This document shows, one piece after another, positions 18,540-26,136 of a stretch of 26,136 nucleotides of DNA. A program made the position numbers and the translations under genes. Source of the DNA: Hypsibius dujardini (Eukaryota; Tardigrada; Eutardigrada; Parachela; Hypsibiidae); contig LRSR01004395.1 of the NCBI GenBank assembly GCA_001579985.1, positions 1-26,136 on the forward strand. Direction: 5' to 3'. The notes under the pieces are model-generated. The model was given only the letters and a program-made list of their open reading frames with translations, did no database searches and was not told where the DNA came from. Position 1 is the stretch's first letter, and each line of letters begins with the position of its first letter.

Positions 18540-20234
18540 CCTTGAAAATTCCAGCGATAGTCCCAAGTAGTTTCTGCTCTACACAGCCCATCACATTCTG
18601 CAAGACCCAAACCGGTTGAAACACCGAGCCTAGCTGCCGAACCCGTAACTTCGGTTTCCGACTTTGATTTAAGGCATTTGCAGGAAAGACACCAACAACT
18701 CGCCACCCGGCAAACAGCATCGCCAACCGTCGGTGACCGTACGTCCGATGGGCATTCCAATCCAAAGCGTCGAAGCAACAGGGTATTCCCACGAACGCGT
18801 ATCCCCCGGGCTTCACCACCGACAACATCCTCGCCATCGTTTCCAAATCCCCCGACGGATTCAAGACATCTCCGTACCTGGTGATGACAAATTATTCAGT
18901 TAATTTAGCGCTCATGACATAGCCCCAAAAACACTCACAAATTAGTTGTTATTTTTAGTTTTTAATTCCGATCTGTTAGCACCCAATGAACAGTTACTTA
19001 TTTTGCATTGTGCAAGGGATCAAATTATTCCCTTTTTTTGAGCAATTAAAATAACTAAGACTGATAAAAATTATCTACACAAGATTAAAGTGTTTAATTG
19101 GAGATACAAAGTGGGTTAGTTTTTGTCGTTTTTAATTTAGTTTGGCCATGTCCACCCGCCATACCGTCCCAATCCGTCATGCTCAATGCTGGAATAGGTG
19201 AAGAGGAAATCGAACGGTTCAATTTGGCCTTGCAGAAAAGCTGCTGTGAAATTGGCTGGAGTAAAAGTGCGGATTTGTGGATGCTGAGAGATGATTGCTC
19301 CGAATTCCAAGGTAGTCACGTGGTCGGCTCCGTATTCCAGGAGGAAGACCTCCAGCCACGGTTTCTCCGATCCGATCACGAGACCGCGACGCGATGAGAC
19401 TGCTTTCTTTCCGTGAGCATCCAAGGCTTGATAGACGAAGCTGCTGTCGTAGTTGAAATAGGTCTGACGAGCACGGACCCGAGCTCTGAGGTCGTTGATC
19501 GTGTCGAGAGACCACACTGACGTCAAAGCGGAACCGCCAAGGTAAGCCTGCATATATATACACACGTGGCCAGATTAATAGGTGGCAGAGTTCGAACCAC
19601 TCTTTAGCTGGGCGCAAGCAAAATTGGCTGGCTCGAGTTTAAGCCAAACACCCAGCATTATGGCCATGTGTGTATGTGTGTATATAAATATGTGTATATA
19701 TATATACGTCCTCCAAAGATGGGAGGACATAGGATCCCACAGAAACTTACATTGTCAAAGTAGAACTCCCGTATGGAAATGATCCCGTTCATGCTGTACC
19801 CATTTCGGAGGGACCCTGGAATTTTGCGTGGTGCTTCTCCGAAACGAGCTGCATGAATGAAAAAATGAACGAAAATTCTGCTCGAAATTTCTGCTCACTG
19901 AAACTTGAAGAAAAATTCGACGGAGAAAGACATCCTTCGACTTACCAGCTTCCGGTTTCAGCCAGGCCTGTACCAACGGAAAATCCGGTCGCGATAAGGG
20001 ATGCACAGTGAGAAAGGAGACAGGCAGAGCGAGTGCTGCAAAACACTTGTCTGAAAGGTTCCCCTGATCAAGCTGTTTGACTGAAGAATCCTGTTGGTTC
20101 CCGCAGAGACCGACATACAGACTGACGAAGCAGGTTGCCTGGACGGAAAATACAGCAAGACATACCACGAAATATCGGTCTTGTTTTCGACAGGAATTTC
20201 GAGGATAATAATCCAATATGATCGGTTGTGTCAT
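18535..20234 (-). CDS. DUF268 methyltransferase-like membrane protein (4 exons)
   Basis: Exons on the minus strand are 20234-19946, 19848-19751, 19547-19165 and 18877-18535. Phases 1, 0 and 2 agree and introns of 97, 203 and 287 bases have GT..AG ends with strong donors (GTAAGT twice). The product is 370 residues. Residues 21-43 are a signal-anchor. The DUF268 domain runs from about 97 to 350: the NGIISIREFYFDN block splices directly onto AYLGG, then GLVIGSEKPWLEVFLLEYGA (a class I methyltransferase-like nucleotide loop), FTYSSIEHDGLG joined across a splice to RYGDVLNPSGDLE, and VKPGGYAFVGIPC, like the post-loop motif of S-adenosylmethionine enzymes. The family was named from Caenorhabditis proteins and has no established substrate. 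Glycan or polysaccharide methylation is my inference from the membrane topology and neighbours. The AATAAA signal (18539-18534) overlaps the stop codon. Confidence 0.9.
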
Positions 20235-21992
20235 AATTAATGTTCCGTAAAGAAGAGCCCTTCAAGCGGGATGCCATTTGAGAATGTGAAAGCGAATTGA
20301 CACGACTCATTCGCAAGCTGAAGTAGAGCGACGGTGACGGCAAGGTCAATCAACTTTTTGCAGGGTACGATTGGTGCATTTTCACTTACTGCCTGACCGG
20401 TGCTTACGATGTAAAGTGAATATACCTAATACTTAATGCTTGGGTGATTCCCGCCAGGTCTTGTTACGTTTTTTCCCATTCAGACATGTGCGTGGACATT
20501 ATCAGAGCGCCTTCGGTGTACGGATAGAAAGCGAGGGCGTTCTCTCTGGCCTGACTAATTACACATATCAAGACAACCGGAGCATGTTAACAGTTAGAGG
20601 TCTGAAAAGATGCCAGTCTCTAAACGAAAGATGGAACCATCGTTTACAGGCTGTATTTTTAAATTGTTCTCTTCGGTAAAAAAAACTACTGATAAACTAA
20701 ATAAACTTTAAACCAAAAGTATTAGTTCGGTCCGGTTGCTGATATCTTTTTCACGCAAAGGAAAGTGAAGAATGGGCGACTTTGGTAATTTCTGCCGGAC
20801 CTTGGTGAAGCAGCAAGCAAATGACCGAACCATAATTTCGAAATTTCAAGCAACACATCAACTTTCACAAACAATTGCCTTTACTGAAATCAATCAAACC
20901 ATTTTTGGCGGGAAATTTGTCGCTTACCATGTGGTCATTTGATCGAACCGTTTTTTGGCGGGAGATTCACTCGCCATGTGGTCATTTGACAATATCGGGC
21001 GTTAACGGGTTTTAAGGCAATGTTCCCAGCAGTTTCGCATTCAAAAAATTAATTCGCAAATTACGCTGAATAATTTTTCGAATCAATTGCATTACAATGG
21101 CACGATTTGATTCGATTCTACTCTAAAAGTTGTCCGTAGCACTGCCGTGCATATAATAATGTTCAATATTAGAAAAAAACGTTTATCATTCAGAAAAACA
21201 AGTGGTTCTTTAAAACCCAAAAATTGGAACATTAGAAAAGCCCAAACACGAGGAGTTTTGCGATGGAGTCTTGATGTTAGGCAGCAATTTTGGGAAAGTG
21301 ACGAAGGTTCCGCTGTTTTGCTCTGGAGATGTGGGAGCTCACGAATTGTACGGTAAAGCTAATAAAAGCGTCTTGTTTTGATTAGAGAAGTTGTATCTGT
21401 GTTTATGTTGTCGAGTTACTCATCAAATTAGGGAGCAAACGCAGTCAAACAAAAAACTTGGATTTCGAAAGTTGGACATCAAAAATTTCAGTTTAATAAA
21501 TAAACATTTTACGCACTGTAGCACTGACAAGTAGTCTGACAAGAGAGACAGCTATTGTTGTGAAGACGGCGCTGCGCAATATGCCTCACACACCAGCCCG
21601 CTAATTTACTGCACAGTCACTCCGTTTGTCCTTACGATTCTTGCGCGATCGATCCACCAGGCCAACTCATTTCCTAAAGCTAAAGCGTAACAAACATATT
21701 TCGGAAAGGCGTGGAGGAAATGTGTCTCTGACTGTGCTGAAAATATCTCTTGCAAGGAGGATCAAAAGATCCCAGTCATCATGACAGATGCAAAACTCTT
21801 TCTCCGTATCCGAGCAGACAAGGTGACTGGCAAATTGTCCAGCTTGTATATATGTCAAAGAACAGCTGCTGCTTCTCTGTATAAAATTTTTGTTTATCAA
21901 TTTTTTAGTGCCTATGTTGTTTGTTGCCGTATCGGGTTTCTTATTCACAAATTCGATCGGATTTCGAGGAGAATTAACAAACATTTTTTATC
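20235..21992. other. Divergent intergenic region, DUF268 / GST-1
   Basis: This space separates the divergent DUF268 gene (minus) and first GST (plus) and should contain both promoters. No further gene is visible. It holds the tandem TTTGGCGGGAAA-containing duplication at 20893-20989, a piggyBac-like terminal fragment next to it, and a TGACTGTGC motif at 21729-21737 that fits the antioxidant-response core TGACnnnGC but could be chance. Confidence 0.4.
20893..20989. repeat. Tandem 47-50 bp duplication with E2F-like sites
   Basis: Two adjacent units share the order AACC, a T-run, TTTGGCGGGARATT, then TCGC, CCATGTGGTCATTTGA. TTTGGCGGGAAA is close to the E2F/DP consensus, and both copies keep it. 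About 660-755 bases lie between the pair and the DUF268 start codon and about 1,000 bases to the GST-1 start. Function is not shown. Confidence 0.6.
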
Positions 21993-22770
21993 ATGTCCCA
22001 GCCTAGCTATAAACTCACATATTTCGATGCTCGCGGCCTGGCCGAGCCGATCCGGTTGTTGCTGGCCTACGTGAAGATCCCCTTCGAGGATGTACGGACG
22101 AAGGAATGGGCGAGCCTCAAGCCCAAAACACCCTTCCGTCAAATTCCCATCCTCGAGTTTGATGGGAAGCAGTTCGGTCAGAGCCACGCCATCACGCGTT
22201 ATCTAGCGAAGAAGCACAAGCTGGCTGGTACCAACGACGAGGAGCAGCTGCTGGTCGACGGGGTTGCTGACTACGTCAAAGGTACTACGACTGTGCTAGA
22301 CTTATTTTCATAATTTTTAAATAAATCAATTTCTATATTTTTATACACTTCACAAACTTTTTCCTGGCGACTTTCCGGGTCCCAAATTTTTAGCGGACCA
22401 AAATAAATGAACTCTTAATCTCAAGATGTTGTTTCTCAATGTTGCAGACATTTTCGCGGCTCGCTTGAAATGGTGGTTCGAGAAGGACCCCGAAACGAAG
22501 AAGAAACTGCAGGAAGAGTACTTCAAGACGAACTTGGTGGCCCAAGCTGAAATCCTTCAGGCTCTGTTGAAAGAAGGCGGTGGCCAGTTCTTCGTCCCAT
22601 CCGGAGTGACGTTCGCGGACTTTGTGGTGGCCAACGAGTTCTTCAGCCTGAAGAAGCACTACCCCACGGCATTGGAGCCGTTCCCGGAGCTGAAGGCTCA
22701 TCTGGAACGCGTCCACAACCTCCCAGGCATCAAGGAATGGGTCGCTCAACGCCCCGACACCGACAACTGA
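21993..22770 (+). CDS. Sigma-class glutathione S-transferase 1 (2 exons)
   Basis: Exons are 21993-22281 and 22448-22770; the 166-base intron is in phase 1. The product is 203 residues, the usual sigma-class length. It joins glutathione to electrophiles or isomerises prostaglandin-type substrates in the cytosol. The N-terminal thioredoxin-like domain shows the catalytic Tyr10 in KLTYFDARGLAEPIR, Trp39 and Lys43, the cis-Pro52 in RQIPILEFDG and the glutathione-binding Gln63-Ser64 in FGQSHAITRYLAKK. The C-terminal helical domain starts across the splice at KDIFAARLKWW and includes the N-capping motif GVTFADF and the closing LPGIKEWVAQRP. A poly(A) signal AATAAA is at 22794-22799, 24 bases past the stop. 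The second GST downstream has the same intron position and phase. Confidence 0.95.
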
Positions 22771-23525
22771 AGGCGAAAACAAACAACTTCCTAAATAAAT
22801 GCTTCGACCTTCTTGAATCTCGATTAATTATACTCACGTTATGTTTCCCTAATTCATTTATGAGACTCGGAAATATCGAACACGGACTTTTGCCACACGG
22901 AAAACGTATCCTTCATTTATTTCATATCATTTTTTCGCTTCAAAGTTATCAATCATTTCAGAGCACTTTATTGCTTGGCCTCGCACTGCCCGTACTCCCC
23001 CCCCCACAACACCTTGCTACCAGTGATTTTAAATAAGTGTAAAGTAATCTTGCAAACATCGATTTCTATTTTTGTGGCTTTGAATAAAATATAAAAAAAA
23101 ATTTGAATTAAATACAAAAGCCGCTTTTTTGGTCATTCAAAATATCCTTAAACTATTTTCAAGCAACATTAATCGTAGCCCCAAGCGCGGGCTCTTAACT
23201 AAAGCCGGAGAGCGACTGCATATGTGTGAGGGACCTACACAAGACAACTTTTCTTATCGATTGTGTGTCAGTGTGTGTGTGTGTGTAGTGTGGGGGTGTG
23301 TCTCTGTCTGGTGTCTGTCTGTCTCTGTCTCAAAATCAGCCAGCGCCAAAAATGTGCCTTCTCATTCAAAATGTCTTGCAATTTTCCAGGGAGCCCTTAA
23401 AAATGAGTTGTATTACTCGATCGCTCTCCTTGCAAGCAGCGCAAGAAAACAAGCCGCAACGCATTACTAGTTTTTTTCCAACGACTCTTTTCCTTCTTTT
23501 ACCTTAAATTTAACCGCTCAGAGAG
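22771..23525. other. Spacer between the two GST genes
   Basis: It contains the GST-1 poly(A) signal at 22794-22799, AT-rich sequence, and a GT/CTGT simple repeat at about 23262-23333. I see no further gene. The GST-2 promoter must lie here, but no clear TATA box is visible. Confidence 0.5.
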
Positions 23526-24141
23526 ATGTCGAATCCTTCGTACAAATTGACGTATTTTAATTTCCGCGCACTCGCGGAGACGACACGATTCATCTTCGCC
23601 TACGTCAAGGTCCCCTACGAAGATGTCCGCATTCCGATGGAGCAATGGCCGGGCATTAAGAGAGAGACTCCGTTTCGACAGCTGCCGGTGTTGGAGATTG
23701 ACGGCACGGTGTACGGGCAGAGCGCGGCATTCAACCGACTGTTGGCCAAACGGTTCAACCTGGCGGGGACGACCGAGGACGAGCAGGCCCATGTCGACGC
23801 CATCTATGACTACGGAAAAGGTACGTCACCTAATGCATAAAAAAGAGAAACATTTGCCCGTATCAGCGACGTTTAGAGATCAATCAGTGAAAGGCTTATT
23901 CAGTGAAATATACAAGACATATCTCATGGCAACAGACGAGAGTACAAACAAACTTCCGTACAGATCTCGGTCAATATTTTTCCGGTTCCTGGATTGTGCG
24001 GGCAGACAAAGTCATACAGGCAGATAAAGAAACAGGCAGAAACACAGGGAGCCAGTCATACCTGCAAGCAGGCAAACAGGCAAGTAGACAAGCAGACAAA
24101 CAAACCGGTAGACAGACAGACACACAGACCGGCGAACAGGG

Positions 24142-24190
<49 letters not shown>

Positions 24191-25149
24191 TATTTGGGGA
24201 GTTTGGGACTGTTTTGGAACAGATAAAACACGTTAAGAAATTCGTAGAGCGCAGGAATTAAAATGAAAAATTGCAATATATATTCGATCAGAGAAAACAT
24301 ATCCACAGACAGGCCGATGTGGTCGAGTTAGAACGGGTACTTATCCATATTCTGGCACGAGCTCAAACTTTCTAGTTCGTCATATTTTTGCTTCGTGGGT
24401 TTGTAGGAAGAAAGGAGTGGCCATATTGATTTTCATATGTTTGTTCATTTTAACTCTTGTTTTTATTCTCTCTTCTGTAGATTTAAACTGTATTTAAATT
24501 TAGAAAACGGGCTCTCAACCTCTTTAGCTTTTGCTTAGCGTAACGATTATGTAATTATTGAAATAACGAGCCATTAATATGAATCAATGTTATAAACTAA
24601 GACTGCTAAAGCGCGAGGAAGCAGTATACTATTTATTAAGTTTTCTGACATTTTATTTTCTTTTTTTCTGCTTTTGTTTTAGTTTAGTTTAGTTTGTTCT
24701 CCAATAATCGAGTAGTAAATATAATTTACTTTAGCTAAAAAAACTCTAATGGGATTAGACTCTTTTGTTTGCAGAAAATAATTCGTTTAGGTTAATATGA
24801 TCATTTCCAAAGTGTTTATTATTTTGCAGATATTTGGGCTGCAAACATGAAGTACTGGGTGGAGAAGGATCCGGTGAAGAAGGCCCAAATTCAAGAGGAA
24901 TACCTGGCCAACGGATTGGAGGATCACTTAGAAGTGCTGCAAGCACATTTAACCAGCTACGGCAAGGGGAAGTACTTTGCTCCGTCCGGCGTCACCTTCG
25001 CCGACTTCTGGATTGCCAATCTCCTCTATTCCATTGAAGAACGACTCCCTACAGCGTTGGATCAGCATCCCGTACTGAAAGAGTATGTTCAACGGATTCA
25101 CGACCTGCCCGGTATCCGGGAGTGGGTCGCCACTCGTCCCCAGACATAA
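23526..25149 (+). CDS. Sigma-class glutathione S-transferase 2 (2 exons)
   Basis: Exons are 23526-23820 and 24830-25149; the intron is 1,009 bases, phase 1, at the same site as in GST-1 (after the DY-G-K codon block). The product is 204 residues. Catalytic Tyr10 (KLTYFNFRALAETTR), Trp41, Lys45, cis-Pro54 in RQLPVLEIDG and Gln65-Ser66 in YGQSAAFNRLLAK are all present, and the second domain keeps GVTFADFWIAN and LPGIREWVATRP. It differs from GST-1 at many surface positions but aligns without gaps apart from two extra residues near position 36, so it is an intact tandem paralogue. The intron has been lengthened by a CAGA array and AT-rich sequence. Confidence 0.95.
23995..24190. repeat. CAGA/CAGG array in GST-2 intron
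   Basis: Loose GGCAGA, CAGGCAAA and CAGACAAA units at 23995-24130 become pure CAGA at about 24141-24188. Frames open on both strands across it are repeat artefacts. Confidence 0.85.
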
Positions 25150-25769
25150 TTACGAGTAAAAGAGTGCACAAAGTGGCGCCTGTGCAATTGCATCCGACAA
25201 ATCGCATCGAGATCTCTTGACGGCTTCATTATTCACGGGAAACGATGAAACGTCTTTTGCGAATACGTTTTGCAGTTTTAAGTTTTTCTTTATTACGTTC
25301 AGACTGAGATAATGTGGACTGAGGTCAATGACCCGGCCAATTAAAATCAAAAAAATATTTTGCTGATGTCAATCGATTCCAAATTGAATTCTGGATGGGC
25401 TCATGTTGAAATTAATATATTTTCATATATAAGAAAGGTCCCACACTCCCGCTGTACTGCAACTACAAAGTGTCTAGAAGTCGGACCCAAAAATAGGGCT
25501 AGAAATAGAGTACCCTTCTTGTATTGTACTGCGAACTAACTTGGGACCGTTTCCAGACGAGAAATTCAGAATAGCTCCGCTCCGAATTTTAAAATAGAGC
25601 TATATTTATGATGATTTTTGAAATTAATTTTATCGGTCAAGATATGAAAACTTGTTTTCGGCTGAATTTCAAAGTTCCGAAAACACTGCAAGATTCCATT
25701 TTCAATCACTTTAAAAAACTTTATTTTTGTAGAATAATTTAATTTAACGAATTTTAATACTATTCTTCT
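25150..25769. other. Non-coding tail after GST-2
   Basis: No gene is supported. At about 25350-25411 AAAATATTTTGCTGATGTCA followed by ATCGATTCCAAATTGAATT is another partial copy of the GGGGCGGAGC foldback family (arm only). No AATAAA is seen close to the GST-2 stop; an ATTAAA variant occurs at 25340-25345. Confidence 0.4.
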
Positions 25770-25975
25770 CAAACATCAATTTCAAATTGCTTCTCACCAG
25801 CAGAATTTATTTTGAATGTCAGGGGGCGGAGCTACTTATTTTTCTGGAATATCACTCGTAAGTTTCCGATCGGGCTCGAGAATCACCTGTAGCTCCGCCC
25901 CCCGACATCCAGAAAAGATTCTGCTGATGCTTATCAATTTCAAATTAAATTTTGAAAAGGGAAATGTCAAAATTC
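25770..25975. repeat. Foldback repeat, GGGGCGGAGC-core family, copy at right edge
   Basis: The left arm reads CATCAATTTCAAATTG, CAGCAGAATTTATTTTGAAT, GTCAGGGGGCGGAGCTAC. The right arm reversed reads TTTAATTTGAAATTGATA, CAGCAGAATCTTTTCTGGAT, GTCGGGGGGCGGAGCTAC. The centre is a loop of about 45 bases near 25865. This is the tightest copy of the family in the window and best defines its core. Confidence 0.7.
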
Positions 25976-26136
25976 TTCAAATTTAACCGTTTCCCAAAAT
26001 TGAAGTTTTTACAGTCAAAAGCAGGGAAAATGGATTTTTCCGTCTTTTCTCGACTTTGAAATTCTGCCAAAAAAAAGCTTTTCTATCCTGAGCAACGAAA
26101 TTAACATTGAAAAATCATCATAGTTGTAGCTCTTTT

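Noticed and set aside
19590-19660. tRNA-like segment on the minus strand with TGGCTTAAAC and GGTTCGAACTC, like A and B boxes.
   Set aside because: Acceptor and anticodon stems do not form, and it lies within DUF268 intron 2; at most a degenerate tRNA-derived SINE piece.
24304-24370. GGCCGATGTGGTCGAGTTAGAACGG, similar to the start of a leucine tRNA.
   Set aside because: No convincing B box or closing stem follows at the right distance.

Overview
This is a window of eukaryotic nuclear DNA, most likely from an invertebrate animal. The genes are split by short spliceosomal introns with GT..AG ends, several proteins are animal Golgi-type or cytosolic enzymes, and non-coding DNA is full of small inverted-repeat transposons (MITEs, foldbacks) and simple repeats. 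I cannot name the species. All gene models come from matching splice phases and family motifs by eye; no search was run.

Layout. 1-4096: no gene I can defend; two inverted-repeat structures and a C-rich hairpin. 4097-5451 (-): a single-pass membrane protein with the SGNH catalytic domain of CASD1 (sialate O-acetyltransferase-like), 3 exons. 6179-6710: a hAT-type foldback MITE in the divergent promoter region. 6826-8527 (+): HtrL/YibB-family protein, 2 exons. 8621-8811: a TGTGTC array. 9506-11267 (+): core-1 beta-1,3-galactosyltransferase (C1GALT1-like, GT31), 4 exons found, N-terminal exon not located; its intron 2 carries a piggyBac-like MITE. 11499-17276 (-): glucoside xylosyltransferase-like protein (GXYLT-like, GT8), 6 exons, with nearly every intron filled by inverted repeats. 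17595-18450: a degenerate GGAC/GGAT tetranucleotide tract. 18535-20234 (-): DUF268 methyltransferase-like protein, 4 exons. 21993-22770 and 23526-25149 (+): two tandem sigma-class glutathione S-transferases sharing one intron position. 25150-26136: no gene; another foldback repeat.

Biology. Four of the five non-GST genes (CASD1-like, HtrL, GXYLT-like, DUF268) show an N-terminal signal-anchor followed by a presumed lumenal catalytic domain. The fifth (C1GALT1-like) belongs to a family that normally has one, but its first exon was not found. Together they form a run of putative glycan-modifying enzymes (acyl transfer or esterase, HtrL-type transfer, galactosyl transfer, xylosyl-type transfer, possible methyl transfer) over about 16 kb. 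That clustering is inferred from sequence; whether the genes act in one pathway is untested.

The most striking structure is intron 1 of the GXYLT-like gene (14505-17130). Its two ends are inverted repeats of each other that reach the splice sites, as in transposon-derived 'introner' introns, and four further palindromic elements lie between them. One of these interrupts an outer arm, while the opposite arm preserves the empty site.
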